DNA of 64,000 nucleotides from Mycolicibacterium sp. P1-5. GTDB taxonomy: Bacteria; Actinomycetota; Actinomycetes; Mycobacteriales; Mycobacteriaceae. Below the pieces are notes generated by a model, which was given only the letters and a program-made list of their open reading frames with translations, had not been told where the DNA came from and ran no database searches. The position numbers and the translations under genes were made by a program. The stretch spans positions 372,001 through 436,000 of the forward strand of contig NZ_NPKT01000002.1 of the NCBI RefSeq assembly GCF_008329565.1, written 5' to 3'. Each line of letters begins with the position of its first letter. Position 1 is the first letter of the stretch. This document shows positions 25,573 to 34,874 of this stretch, piece after piece.

Positions 25573-26133
25573 TTAGAAAACCTCGGCCCCCTGGGTGCCG
25601 ACGCGCATCCCGTGCCCGGTGCCGTCATTGGTGAAGCGGGTGCCGTCGGCGCCGGCTTCGATGGTCCAGCCGACCGCGTGATAGGTCGCGTAGTCCAGAG
25701 TCGTGGTCGGGATGTCACCGAGGTTGCCGGAGATCCAGCGCAGGCTGCCACCTGCGGTCACCTCGACGCCGTTGGCGGGGGTTCCGTTGACGGTGGGCGG
25801 ATTGGTGAAGTTCGATTCGCAGCCGACCGATTTCGCGTTGATCTGACAGCGGGTCTGACCCGACTTGGTTTCGATGTAGACGTAGCCGGTGTCGCTGGGC
25901 GTCAGCATCTGGCCGCCTGGGTTGGGCAGCGAAGGCGACGGCGACGGCGTGGGGGTGGCCGACGAGGCGGTCGTCGGCGTGGACACGGTCGGCTTGCTGG
26001 TGGGGAAGCTCGGCTCACCGCCCGGTCCGCAGCCGGGACACCGGGCCGCACCATCGGTGGTGTTACTGCATCCGACTGCGGCAACCAGCCACACCACCGC
26101 CACACCGGCCCTCACGCCGTTGGATACCCGCAC
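25573..26133 (-). CDS. lpqJ: lipoprotein LpqJ (Rv0344c-like)
   Basis: 186 residues from GTG 26133; the frame is open further upstream but unlike a protein. A signal peptide (RVSNGVRAGVAVVWLVAAV) ends at the lipid-attachment Cys in AAVGCSN. A short Thr/Ser/Pro linker (about 45-75) leads to a beta-rich globular domain with a Cys pair (SGQTRCQINAKSVGCESNF) and a conserved HAVGWTIEAGADGTRFTND segment. Length and place after iniC match Mtb lpqJ. Membrane-anchored on the outer face; function unknown. Ten bases separate it from the downstream F420-type oxidoreductase. Confidence 0.85.
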   Translation of the reverse strand: MRVSNGVRAGVAVVWLVAAVGCSNTTDGAARCPGCGPGGEPSFPTSKPTVSTPTTASSATPTPSPSPSLPNPGGQMLTPSDTGYVYIETKSGQTRCQINAKSVGCESNFTNPPTVNGTPANGVEVTAGGSLRWISGNLGDIPTTTLDYATYHAVGWTIEAGADGTRFTNDGTGHGMRVGTQGAEVF

Positions 26134-26283
26134 ACCGAACTCCTGCCGTCGGATGTCAGGGTACGCATGTGGTGACGGAAGTGACTCGAGTGACTCGCGG
26201 CGTGAGGCTGGTCGAGCCTGACGAACCTTCGGCCCCGCGACGGTGATCGCGTTAGATTCGACGCAGCGACGAAAGAGTGAGTC

Positions 26284-28017
26284 ATGACCGACACCGGCGG
26301 CCTGTTGTTCAACCCCAATACCTATGACCCGCGGCAGTTCGACGCCGAGACCAGGCGTCAACTCACAGCGTTGATCGAGTGGTTCGAGGAGCGCGGCAAA
26401 GCCCGACTGCTCCAGGACGACCATGACGCGGTGTGGGTATCGGACTTCTTGGACTTCATCGGGCGGGAGCGCATCTTCGCCACATTCCTGACCCCCTCGG
26501 AATTCGGCCTCGGGGATGACAACAAGCGCTGGGACACCTCCCGCAATGCCGCGCTGAGTGAGATCCTCGGTTTCTACGGGCTGGCGTACTGGTACGCCGA
26601 GCAGGTCACGATTCTCGGATTGGGCCCAATCTGGCAGAGCGACAACATCAAAGCCAAGGAGCGGGCCGCCGCGCAGCTCGACGCCGGCGGGGTGATGGCG
26701 TTCGCCCTTTCCGAACGGGACCACGGCGCCGACATCTACGACACCGACATGATCCTCACGCCGGCCGACGACGAGGGCCTCGCCTTCCGCGCCAACGGCG
26801 AGAAGTACTACATCGGCAACGGGAACGCGGCCGGCATGGTGTCGGTGTTCTCCCGCCGGTCCGACGTGGAGGGGCCCGAGGGGTACGTGTGGTTTGTCGC
26901 GGACAGCGCCCACCCGGCCTACGAGTTGATCGGCAACGTCGTGCGCGGGCAGATGTTCGTCAGCAATTTCGCGTTGCGCGACTACCCCGTGCGTGAGGAA
27001 GACATCTTATGCACTGGGCCAGAAGCGTTTTCGGTGGCTCTCAACACCGTCAACGTCGGCAAGTTCAATCTGTGCACCGCCTCGATCGGGATGTGTGAGC
27101 ACGCGTTCTACGAGGCGATCAGCCACGCCAACAACCGCATCCTGTACGGCAATCCGGTCACCGACTTTCCGCACGTGCGGGCCGGGCTGGTCGACGCCTA
27201 TGCCCGGTTGGCGGCGATGAAGTTGTTCAGCGACCGCGCGATCGACTACTTCCGCAGTGCCAGCCTCGAGGACCGTCGCTATCTGCTGTTCAACCCGGCA
27301 ACCAAGGCGAAGGTGACGTCCGAGGGTGAGAAGGTGGTGACCCTGTTGTGGGACATCATGGCTGCCAAGGGCTTTGAGCGCGACACCTACTTCACCCAGG
27401 TCACTCGACTGATCGGTGCGCTGCCGCGGCTGGAGGGCACGGTGCACGTCAACGTTGCGCAGATCCTCAAGTTCATGCCCAACTATCTGCTCAACCCGGT
27501 GGACTATCCCGAGATCGCCACCCGCGACGACAGGTGCGACGACACATTCTTCTGGGCTCAGGGCCCGGCACGCGGCGCCTCCAAGGTGCAGTTCGCCGAC
27601 TGGGCACCAGTATTCGAAAGGGCCTCGGCGATACCGAATGTCGCACGTTTCTTCGAGCAGGCGCGGGCACTTCAGCAGCTGGTGCTCACCGCAGCGCCCG
27701 ACGCCGAGCAGCAGCGCGACCTCGATTTCATGCTCGTCGTCGGCCACCTGTTCACCCTGGTGGTGTACGGCCAGCTGATCTTGGAGCAGGCGCAGTTGCG
27801 TGACCTCGATCCGGATTTGGTGGACCAGATCTTCGACGTGCAGGTGCGCGATTTCTCGGGCTACGCCGTCGCATTGCACGGCAAGGCGAGTTCGACTCCA
27901 GCGCAACAGGAGTGGGCGCTGGGTGCGGTGCGAAAACCCGTAACCGACGCTGGCCGGTTTGAGCGGGTATGGGAACAGGTCAAGGCGTACGACGGCGCGT
28001 ATGCGATGCGGCCGTAG
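26284..28017 (+). CDS. acyl-CoA dehydrogenase family protein
   Basis: 577 residues, long for the family, from ATG after a GAAAGAG-like site. The N-terminal helical domain is followed by the FAD/acyl-CoA core (GGVMAFALSERDHGADIYDT and FRANGEKYYIGNGNAAGMVS, about 138-190), a C-terminal helical bundle, and an extra ~100-residue C-terminal domain. Such flavoproteins oxidise acyl-CoA and pass electrons to Etf and on to EtfD, which is encoded 13 kb away. Substrate unknown; the catalytic Glu cannot be fixed by eye. It stands alone. Confidence 0.88.
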   Translation: MTDTGGLLFNPNTYDPRQFDAETRRQLTALIEWFEERGKARLLQDDHDAVWVSDFLDFIGRERIFATFLTPSEFGLGDDNKRWDTSRNAALSEILGFYGLAYWYAEQVTILGLGPIWQSDNIKAKERAAAQLDAGGVMAFALSERDHGADIYDTDMILTPADDEGLAFRANGEKYYIGNGNAAGMVSVFSRRSDVEGPEGYVWFVADSAHPAYELIGNVVRGQMFVSNFALRDYPVREEDILCTGPEAFSVALNTVNVGKFNLCTASIGMCEHAFYEAISHANNRILYGNPVTDFPHVRAGLVDAYARLAAMKLFSDRAIDYFRSASLEDRRYLLFNPATKAKVTSEGEKVVTLLWDIMAAKGFERDTYFTQVTRLIGALPRLEGTVHVNVAQILKFMPNYLLNPVDYPEIATRDDRCDDTFFWAQGPARGASKVQFADWAPVFERASAIPNVARFFEQARALQQLVLTAAPDAEQQRDLDFMLVVGHLFTLVVYGQLILEQAQLRDLDPDLVDQIFDVQVRDFSGYAVALHGKASSTPAQQEWALGAVRKPVTDAGRFERVWEQVKAYDGAYAMRP

Positions 28018-28109
28018 TCCGTGCTGCCAGTGAAGTGAAACGTCAGCGCGGCGGAGCGTGGGTGACGTGTTGACAACGTGAGCCGCGCGAATTGGCCGCG
28101 GTGGCCCGC

Positions 28110-28175
28110 ACGTATCGAGGCCGGATCCCAGGTGTTCAGGTCCGTCAGCGAAATCCCCACAGCCAGCAAACCCAC
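28110..28175 (-). pseudogene. fragment of the 5' end of a WDP-type ESX-cargo-like gene
   Basis: The minus strand reads VGLLAVGISLTDLNTWDPAS, close to the start of the full gene at 36751 (LLAVGISLADLDRWDPGSM), also at the DNA level. The likeness stops about 20 codons in, after ASIR. No ribosome site or continuation is present. Probably what is left after deletion or local recombination. Confidence 0.65.
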
Positions 28176-28197
28176 CGGAGCTACAAGCGAAGACAAT

Positions 28198-29046
28198 TCA
28201 CTTCGAGAACCGTTTGAACTTCCACAGATAAGGCACCAGCCGTCGGGCCGGAAGGGGACCGGGCCAGTCGTCTGCGCGGAAATACGCGTCCGATCCGCCG
28301 TCGACGAAAAGAACACTGCCGCAGAGAAAATCGGCGGAATCTGACAGCATGAACACCACCCAATCGGCGAGATGTCCGGGGTCACCGAAACCGCCGATCG
28401 GCACCGGGAAGGAGTGGATGGCCTTGGCTTCTGCGGGGGTGGCGAGCTGCTTTTCCAGTAGTGGCGTGAGAATGGCTCCCGGGGCGATGGCGTTGAGCCG
28501 GATTCCGGCGCCTGCCCACTCGCGGGTCACCGCATGGCGGCGAACCCAGCGGCTCACCGCGACCTTCGAGGCGCCGTAGGCCATCGACGACGCCACATGG
28601 CCGAAGATCCGCAACGTACGAACGGCCTTCTCGCCGTCACCGGCAAGCATGGCCTTGATCGCTCGACCGGGGATCGCCGGGATCGTCGTCGTCGAATTGC
28701 TGGAAAAAACCACGACTTTGGCGCGTTCAGCGGCTGCCAGCGCCGCTCGCCAGGCCTCCAGCAATTCGACGACACCGAAGTAGTTGACCTGGACGATCTT
28801 GTTCGGTTGATCACGGCCCGGAGTGGGTCCAAGCCCGGCCCCCAGTACCGCACCGTCGAGGTGTCCGCCGCAGGCGCTGAGCACGGCGTCGGCCGCGGCA
28901 CGGCGACCCGCCGGCGTGGAGAGGTCGGCCACGACGTCGGCGGCCTTGATATCCACCCCGATCACGGTGTGCCCGTTGGTCCGCAACCGCTCGGCGACCG
29001 CCCAACCCATGCCCGACGCGGAACCGGTGACGACGTAGGTGCCCAT
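28198..29046 (-). CDS. short-chain dehydrogenase/reductase
   Basis: 282 residues from ATG 29046. Rossmann motif TGSASGMGWA (8-17), an NAD-type acidic residue after the second strand (GVDIKAADVVADL), the active-site Ser in VVVFSSNSTTT, and YGASK (catalytic Tyr and Lys, about 163-167). The end is IAPGAILTPLLE and LFVDGGSDAYF. The 3-alpha/20-beta-hydroxysteroid-dehydrogenase-like sequence suggests a steroid or alcohol substrate, but this is a guess. It is divergent from the F420-type gene at 29107, with only 60 bases between, so both may share control. Confidence 0.87.
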   Translation of the reverse strand: MGTYVVTGSASGMGWAVAERLRTNGHTVIGVDIKAADVVADLSTPAGRRAAADAVLSACGGHLDGAVLGAGLGPTPGRDQPNKIVQVNYFGVVELLEAWRAALAAAERAKVVVFSSNSTTTIPAIPGRAIKAMLAGDGEKAVRTLRIFGHVASSMAYGASKVAVSRWVRRHAVTREWAGAGIRLNAIAPGAILTPLLEKQLATPAEAKAIHSFPVPIGGFGDPGHLADWVVFMLSDSADFLCGSVLFVDGGSDAYFRADDWPGPLPARRLVPYLWKFKRFSK

Positions 29047-29106
29047 TGAGCGAGTATGGCCTACCGGTGTCAGTGCGGGGGAGCGGCCGGGCGTAACGTG
29101 CCAGCC

Positions 29107-30147
29107 GTGGACGTCGACGTCATGACCACCGCGCTGCCGCTGAAAGAAATCGGCAGCCTCGCGCAGCGTACGCAGGCCGCCGGCTTCTCCGGCATGTTGT
29201 TCACCGAGACCGGCCGCACCCCGTACCTCAACGCTGCGGTGGCTTCCCAGGCCGCGCCGGGTTTGGAGCTGTCGACTGGTGTCGCCGTGGCGTTCCCGCG
29301 CAGCCCGTTCATCACCGCGGCCACCGCCTGGGAACTTCAGGAGGGCACCGGCGGACGGTTCCGGCTGGGACTCGGAACCCAGGTCCGCACCCATGTCGTG
29401 CGCCGCTACGGCACGCAGTTCGAACATCCCGGCCCGCGACTGCGCGATTACGTGCTGGCCGTCAAGGCATGCTTCGCCGCCTTCCGCACGGGCACCCTCG
29501 ATCACCACGGCGAGTTCTACAACCTTGACTTCATCACCCCGCAATGGAGTGCTGGACTCATCGATGCGCCGGACCCGAAAGTCGACATCGCCGCGGTGAA
29601 CCCGTGGATGCTGCGGATGGCCGGCGAGGTGGCCGACGGCGTGCACGTTCACCCGATCGGTGAACCCGGCTACATCGCTCGCCATGTGGTGCCGAAAGTG
29701 GCTGAGGGAGCAGCGAAGTCGGGGCGTTCCTCGTCCGATATCGCGCTGATCGTGCCGGTGATGACGATCGTCGGCGACACCGACGAAGAACGCGCGGCCG
29801 AGCGTGAGCGGGTGCGGTTTTCGATGAGCTTCTACGGCAGCACGCCCAACTACGCGTTCATCTGGGACGAGGCCGGCTTCGAGGGCACCACCGCCCGCAT
29901 CCGGGAGAGGCAGAAGGCCGGCGACGTCAACGGGATGGCGGCGCAGATCACCGATGACCACATCGCCACGTTCGCCACCGAGTCGACGTGGGACGGGCTG
30001 CCGGAGGCGCTCTCCGAGAAGTACGGTGACACCGCGGCCCGCATCGTGCTCTACAACGCACTCGGTGACGTCGAGCGATTCGAGCGGTACGGAGAGGTGG
30101 CGCGACAACTCTCGCAAGGCAGCGCACCCAAGGGTTCAGCGCGGTAA
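29107..30147 (+). CDS. F420-dependent LLM-class oxidoreductase (TIGR03617-type)
   Basis: 346 residues from GTG 29107 (VDVDVMTTALPLKEI), the usual start of this subgroup; the frame is open back to 29056. Landmarks: RTQAAGFSGMLFTETGRTPY, AVAFPRSPFITAATAWELQE, RFRLGLGTQVRTHVVRRYG, and WMLRMAGEVADGVHVHPIG. The TIM-barrel family uses F420H2 or FMN. Substrate unknown. It is the second such enzyme in the window. It is divergently paired with the SDR gene. Confidence 0.86.
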   Translation: MDVDVMTTALPLKEIGSLAQRTQAAGFSGMLFTETGRTPYLNAAVASQAAPGLELSTGVAVAFPRSPFITAATAWELQEGTGGRFRLGLGTQVRTHVVRRYGTQFEHPGPRLRDYVLAVKACFAAFRTGTLDHHGEFYNLDFITPQWSAGLIDAPDPKVDIAAVNPWMLRMAGEVADGVHVHPIGEPGYIARHVVPKVAEGAAKSGRSSSDIALIVPVMTIVGDTDEERAAERERVRFSMSFYGSTPNYAFIWDEAGFEGTTARIRERQKAGDVNGMAAQITDDHIATFATESTWDGLPEALSEKYGDTAARIVLYNALGDVERFERYGEVARQLSQGSAPKGSAR

Positions 30148-30176
30148 CCTGCCGCCATGCCGGCGTGGATGTGCCC

Positions 30177-30962
30177 ATGAGCACGCATCTCGCGGTCATC
30201 GCGACCCTCGCGTTGGCGCTGCTGTTCAGCCCGGAGACCCTCGTCCTCGGTCTGGTTGTCGCCAGCGACGGCAAGGTGCCCCGGCAGGCAACGCTGGCCT
30301 TCTCTGGCGGCGCCATCGCCGGCATCGCGTTTTCCACGGGCATCGGCGTGGGCATCGCGGCGCTGACCGGGGCACCCGGCTCGGCCGGCGACCATGCCTC
30401 GTGGCCGAGTTTCATCGTGCGGATCCTGATCGCGGCCGCGCTGTTGGCGATCGGAATCCGCCGGGCGATCGGCGCGGTCCTGCACAAGCCGATCACCGAC
30501 GCTTCAAAGCCGCAGCGCCAGCGGGGCCGGTTGCGCACCCGGCTCACTCGACAATTCCCCGGGCTCAACCCGAGAGCTGATTTGCCTGCCCGCCAACGGA
30601 TCACCCGCGCCGCGGCCGCCGGCTTCGCGATCTGCGGCCTGCATCCGAAGGTGTTTCCGATCGCGATCGCCGCCGGACATCAGATTCTGGAGATCGGTGA
30701 TCGCCCGGAACGCGCGCTGGGTGCCGTGGTGTTCGGCGTGATCGCGGTCATCCCCGCACTAGCCCCGACCGTCGTCGAACTCGTCCGGCCGGGGTCGGCC
30801 GACCGCATCAAGGAAGGCTACGAGCGCATCATGAAGGTGCACGGCCGCTGGATCGTGGCGGTGCTCCTGCTGGCCGCGTCGGCGGTCGTCGCGTTCAACG
30901 CGTTCGATCATCTGCCACGCCGCAGAGCGACACTTGTTGGACCGGAGCAACTCTCGCTATGA
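30177..30962 (+). CDS. GAP/Sap-family polytopic membrane protein
   Basis: 261 residues from ATG 30177; GTG 30165 is possible. About six helices are visible: 5-25 (AVIATLALALLFSPETLVLG), 40-60, 80-98, a cytosolic loop, then helices near 140-155, 175-195 and 230-250. It carries SPETLVLGLVVA and GLHPKVFPIAIAAG, typical of the mycobacterial GAP (glycopeptidolipid-addressing protein) / Sap family. Members help export lipids made by partner enzymes with MmpL transporters. No MmpL or lipid cluster is nearby, so the cargo is unknown. A second family member is at 43577. Confidence 0.78.
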   Translation: MSTHLAVIATLALALLFSPETLVLGLVVASDGKVPRQATLAFSGGAIAGIAFSTGIGVGIAALTGAPGSAGDHASWPSFIVRILIAAALLAIGIRRAIGAVLHKPITDASKPQRQRGRLRTRLTRQFPGLNPRADLPARQRITRAAAAGFAICGLHPKVFPIAIAAGHQILEIGDRPERALGAVVFGVIAVIPALAPTVVELVRPGSADRIKEGYERIMKVHGRWIVAVLLLAASAVVAFNAFDHLPRRRATLVGPEQLSL

Positions 30963-31013
30963 AGCGGCTTTCGAGGTGGGGCGGTCGCCGGGCGGTACTG
31001 GTGACTCGAACCT

Positions 31014-33128
31014 TTAGGCCGCGTCGATGGTGATGGTCGACGGGTCGACGGTCGGCAGCGACAGTTCCAGGTTCGATACGGTGACGGCGCCCAGCGCCCC
31101 GACCGCGCGGTACGACGCCGACGACCCGAACACCTGCAGCATGACGTTCTGGCCGGGTTGGAGCGTCTGGGCCACCATCTCGAGGTCGACGTCGGCGATG
31201 CGCTGGGTTCCGTCGAGCGTCACCGCGATCGGCGTGACCTGGTTGCCCAGCACCTGGCCGGTGGAGCTGTCGACGAGCTGGGCGTACAAATGATCCCCCG
31301 AGCCGGTGCCGGAGTACGTGAAGGTGAGGTGAGGCGCACCGACCACGTAGGTCGTCGCGGTGACGGCCGGAGTCGTGTAGTTCAGTGCATTGATCGCTCC
31401 GGACGACCCAATGGGCAACACCCCGAACAGACCACCCGCGCCCAGGAAGGGCACCAGTGGCAAGGTCCGGCTCGTGGCGCTGGACAGCACCACCGGGTCA
31501 CTCCGCATCAGGTCGTAGGAGCCCGACGAAAGGTGTTGGCCCCCTTGGTCAACCCACTCGAACTGTGGGCCGGTGGCCACGGCGTCACCCATGACGTAAC
31601 GATCGAGCCATTCGAGGGTGCGCTGTTGCACCAGCACTCCGCCGGTGTTGAACAGATCGTTCGTGCACACGCCGTGACCGCCACAGAACCAGATCACCTT
31701 GGTCGGGACTTTGCCCATGAGCACCTGCGCGTTGGCGTCTGCCTCAGCCAGCGTGAAGAGCGTGTCGACGGTGCCCTCGATCAACAGGGTGGGCGCGGTG
31801 ATTTGGTCGAGCAGATTGTTCGGGCCGCGATCCGCCAGCAACGCCACATCTGTCGGTGTCAGCTGGCCGGTGATGTCGCCGTAGATGGTGGCCGGAATGA
31901 TGGCCGGGTTGGTGCGGGCGAGCGTGAGAACCAGCACGGCGGACAGCAGCGTTCCCCAGCCGCTCTTGAACGACTGGGCCTTGTACAGCGAGGTCGTCAG
32001 ACTGTTCCACGCGATGGTCGGTACGATCGCGTCGACCCGGTGATCGGTGGCCGCCGTGACCAATTGGATGCCTCCCCCATAGGATGCGCCCACCATGCCC
32101 ATTCGTGGATCGAGGTTGGCCGGATCGCCGTCGAGCTTCACCTCCGGCTGGGTTGCGGCCCAACTGATGATCGCCGACACATCGCGGGCCTCGTAGTCCG
32201 GCGAGTCGATCTGCAACTGGCCGCCCGAGAAGTATTCGCCCCGTGGGTCCCACGTCACAACGTTGTAGCCGGCATTGCGCAGCGCGAGGATGCTGGGCAT
32301 GCCCAGGGCGTTGGTGAGTACCCCGTCGAGCACGGTGCCGTCGATGCTCGTCTGGCCGGGCATCCCCAACCCCGGACCGTAGAAGATCGTCGGGGCCTGC
32401 ACGCCCTCCTGTAGCCCGGTGGCCGGCATGAAGTGGACGTAGATCTGGGTGCCGTCGAACGACACGACCTTGACGTCACGCGGCCTCGCGGCGTTGGCCG
32501 GCGCTCCCGGCTGCACCGGGTAGCCGAACAGCGGATGAAGAATGTCGCCGAGGACCGGGATCTGATGGATGAACGCGACGATCGGGGTGAACAACACCGG
32601 TCCCAAGACGGGGATGTGTTGCAGGAATTCCAGCGGCGGTGTCTGCGGGATCGCGACGACGTTGGTGGGAATGGCGGGCACATCGGCGGCGGCCGCCGTG
32701 GTCCCGGCCGCGGCCAGGGTGTGCGGGGTGGCGCCGACGGACTCCCGGCGGGTCGCCACTGCGGCCAACGCCAGCGTCACCGGAGAATCAACCGGCGCCG
32801 CCGGGTCGTCGGTCACGGCGCGTGTTGCGGTGGCCGTCGCCGTCGCTGTCGCCGCCGTCGTTCGCGGCGTCGTCACTGACTGAACGGTCGCCTTCGAGGT
32901 GGCCTTGCTGCTCGCGGCAGGGGCGGAATTGGTGGTGGCTTTTCGGGCGCTCGTGGCCACGCCGCTGTGTTGCACCGAGGATCGTGACCCGGCCGCACTT
33001 GACGATGACGCATCCGAGGAGCCGGTCGGCGCGGCCGAGGCCTGCCCGGCTCCGGAAACGACCGCCACCCCGATTCCCAGCGCTACCGCGAGCCCACCAA
33101 GCCGACCGACATACGCCCCTGCACCCAT
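31014..33128 (-). CDS. exported alpha/beta hydrolase, CocE/X-Pro-peptidase-like
   Basis: 704 residues from ATG 33128. A signal peptide (GGLAVALGIGVAVVSGAG) ends near ASAAP; then a low-complexity Ser/Ala/Thr stretch of ~120 residues, then the hydrolase domain (about 210-560). The nucleophile elbow is GASYGGG (about 347-353). Nearby GPGLGMPG and DPRGEYFSGG are typical of CocE/NonD or S15-type hydrolases. Later acid and His positions are likely in GTVDTLFT and GGHGVC. A C-terminal beta-domain (about 580-704) has the jelly-roll look of X-Pro dipeptidyl-peptidases. Exported esterase or peptidase; substrate unknown. Confidence 0.85.
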   Translation of the reverse strand: MGAGAYVGRLGGLAVALGIGVAVVSGAGQASAAPTGSSDASSSSAAGSRSSVQHSGVATSARKATTNSAPAASSKATSKATVQSVTTPRTTAATATATATATRAVTDDPAAPVDSPVTLALAAVATRRESVGATPHTLAAAGTTAAAADVPAIPTNVVAIPQTPPLEFLQHIPVLGPVLFTPIVAFIHQIPVLGDILHPLFGYPVQPGAPANAARPRDVKVVSFDGTQIYVHFMPATGLQEGVQAPTIFYGPGLGMPGQTSIDGTVLDGVLTNALGMPSILALRNAGYNVVTWDPRGEYFSGGQLQIDSPDYEARDVSAIISWAATQPEVKLDGDPANLDPRMGMVGASYGGGIQLVTAATDHRVDAIVPTIAWNSLTTSLYKAQSFKSGWGTLLSAVLVLTLARTNPAIIPATIYGDITGQLTPTDVALLADRGPNNLLDQITAPTLLIEGTVDTLFTLAEADANAQVLMGKVPTKVIWFCGGHGVCTNDLFNTGGVLVQQRTLEWLDRYVMGDAVATGPQFEWVDQGGQHLSSGSYDLMRSDPVVLSSATSRTLPLVPFLGAGGLFGVLPIGSSGAINALNYTTPAVTATTYVVGAPHLTFTYSGTGSGDHLYAQLVDSSTGQVLGNQVTPIAVTLDGTQRIADVDLEMVAQTLQPGQNVMLQVFGSSASYRAVGALGAVTVSNLELSLPTVDPSTITIDAA

Positions 33129-33327
33129 TCGTCTATAAGTAGCTTGACGTGCCGGATGTGTCTGGCGGTTGGCCCAACCTGTGACAAGTCTGACGATGTC
33201 GTCAAAAATGATTCCCGAACTTGCCCGACCGTGTCCGTCGGGTTGCCGCAAGCTAGACGCGATCGGCCGCGGTGACGCTGTTCGACATGGGAAAAGCGTG
33301 CGGCAACAACAACCGGAGGAGTCCGCA

Positions 33328-34146
33328 ATGCCGACCATCACCACGTCCGACGGGGTCGAGATCTTCTACAAGGACTGGGGCTCAGGGCAGCCGATCGTCT
33401 TCAGCCACGGCTGGCCGCTGACGGCCGACGACTGGGACGCCCAGATGACGTTCTTCGTGCAGCAGGGCTACCGGGTGATCGCGCACGACCGGCGCGGGCA
33501 CGGCCGATCCGACCAGGTCGGCACCGGCAACGACATGGCGCACTGGGTTGCCGACCTGGCCGCCCTGACCGAACAACTCGACGTGCGCGATGCCGTCCAC
33601 ATCGGCCACTCCACTGGTGGCGGGGAGGTCGCTCGCTATGTCGCTCGCCACCAGGAGCGGGTCGCGAAGGCCGTTCTGGTCGCCTCTCTGACGCCAAACA
33701 TGTTGCGCAGCAATGAAAATCCTGGAGGACAACCGCGGGAGTGGTTCGATGAGGTTCAAGCAGGCGTGTTGGCCAATCGGTCGCAGTTCTACCGTGACGT
33801 GCCTGCGGGCCCCTTCTATGGATTCAACCGCCCGGATGTGGAGCCGTCGGAAGCGGTCATCGCGAACTGGTGGCGACAGGGCATGGCGGGCAGCGCGCAG
33901 GCCCACTACGAGACCGTGTTCTCCTGGCTCGAGGACTACAGCGACGATCTGCGGAAGATCACCGTCCCAGTCCTGGTGATGCACGGCGACGACGACCAGA
34001 TCGTTCCGTATGCGAGCTCGGTGCCCCGTGCGGTCGATCTGCTGCAGAACGGCTCCTTGAAGACCTACCCCGGCTATCCGCACGGCATGCTGACCACGCA
34101 TGCGGACGTCCTCAACCCGGATTTGCTGGCGTTCATCAGGTCCTAG
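33328..34146 (+). CDS. alpha/beta hydrolase (chloroperoxidase-like)
   Basis: 272 residues from ATG 33328 after GGAGGA; the frame is open upstream but the site is clear. It carries HGWPL (oxyanion loop), DRRGHGRSD, the nucleophile elbow GHSTGGGE (Ser95), the acid in MHGDDDQIVPY and the His in YPHGMLTTH. The pattern is that of cofactor-free haloperoxidases/arylesterases. Cytosolic (no signal). Physiological substrate unknown. It is divergent from the exported hydrolase, with 199 bases between. Confidence 0.92.
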   Translation: MPTITTSDGVEIFYKDWGSGQPIVFSHGWPLTADDWDAQMTFFVQQGYRVIAHDRRGHGRSDQVGTGNDMAHWVADLAALTEQLDVRDAVHIGHSTGGGEVARYVARHQERVAKAVLVASLTPNMLRSNENPGGQPREWFDEVQAGVLANRSQFYRDVPAGPFYGFNRPDVEPSEAVIANWWRQGMAGSAQAHYETVFSWLEDYSDDLRKITVPVLVMHGDDDQIVPYASSVPRAVDLLQNGSLKTYPGYPHGMLTTHADVLNPDLLAFIRS

Positions 34147-34242
34147 CGATCTCGACGCGGGAGGTGCGCACGCCGAGACCGACTACCGCAAGCACAAGGG
34201 GCGCCATAACATTGTGCGATCAGCACTCGGGGAAGGATCGCC

Positions 34243-34563
34243 GTGGCCGATGAGCTGAAAGTCGATGTCGACGGGTTGATTCGCGCCGGAGCCGACGTCG
34301 GCGAGCAGGCAGCAGCCCTGTCGGCTTCGCACCTGCAGTCAATGGTCGGGCTGAGTGACTCCGAACCCGGATGGGTGGGATCGTCGGCCGACGCGTTGGT
34401 GCGAATGTCTGAGACGTGGCAGCGGGTTTCCGATAACCACCACACGGCGCTCACTGAGCAAGCCGCTCATGTCGCCGAAGCAAGCCAGCGTTTTCGCGCC
34501 ATGGACGAGCGCGGCGCCGCTGACCTCGAGCAGATCGTCGACCAGGCAGACGGCGTCAACTAG
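34243..34563 (+). CDS. WXG100/EspC-like small helical protein
   Basis: 106 residues from GTG 34243. Two predicted helices flank a GWVGSSADAL turn (about 44-53), a WXG-like hairpin as in ESX (type VII) cargo. The N terminus is DELKVDVDGLIRAGADVGEQ and the C-terminal helix is RFRAMDERGAADLEQIV. Such proteins pair with a partner and are exported by ESX systems. No ESX machine is encoded in the window. The WDP-type gene at 35267 on the opposite strand is a possible partner. Secretion is inferred only from fold. Confidence 0.7.
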   Translation: MADELKVDVDGLIRAGADVGEQAAALSASHLQSMVGLSDSEPGWVGSSADALVRMSETWQRVSDNHHTALTEQAAHVAEASQRFRAMDERGAADLEQIVDQADGVN

Positions 34564-34589
34564 CTCGGTACGCGCCCAAGCCGGGAACC

Positions 34590-34874
34590 CTACGTGAGCA
34601 AGAGAATCGGTACGAATACCGCTTCGAAAGCCACTACCCCGAGACATGCGTAGAACGCGCCGCGGGCGACTTGCCAGTGACTCTTGAAGGGGAGCATCGC
34701 AGCAATGCCCGCAACAACGGCGGGAAACAGTGGAGCGAGCGGCCACAGGAATCCGAGCGTCAGAATCACCGATGCGAAGCCGACGAAAAGCCCAACGAGG
34801 AGTGCGACAGGGTGCTGCTCCTCGGCGACGGTGAGGTCGGTTGTCGAGTTCGGCGGTGTGTCTATGGTAATCAC
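34590..34874 (-). CDS. small membrane protein
   Basis: 94 residues from GTG 34874, which overlaps the stop of the gene upstream by four bases (GTGA). A short N terminus (ITIDTPPNSTTDLTVAEEQH) is followed by two or three membrane helices: VALLVGLFVGFASVILTLGF, LFPAVVAGIAAMLP, and a last one near residues 73-93. No family recognised. It is translationally coupled to the 101-residue membrane protein and probably works with it. Confidence 0.65.
   Translation of the reverse strand: MITIDTPPNSTTDLTVAEEQHPVALLVGLFVGFASVILTLGFLWPLAPLFPAVVAGIAAMLPFKSHWQVARGAFYACLGVVAFEAVFVPILLLT

Noticed and set aside
28198..30117. 639-codon minus-strand frame spanning SDR and the F420-type gene
   Set aside because: Only the last 282 codons resemble a protein (SDR from ATG 29046); the rest is antisense to the F420-type gene.
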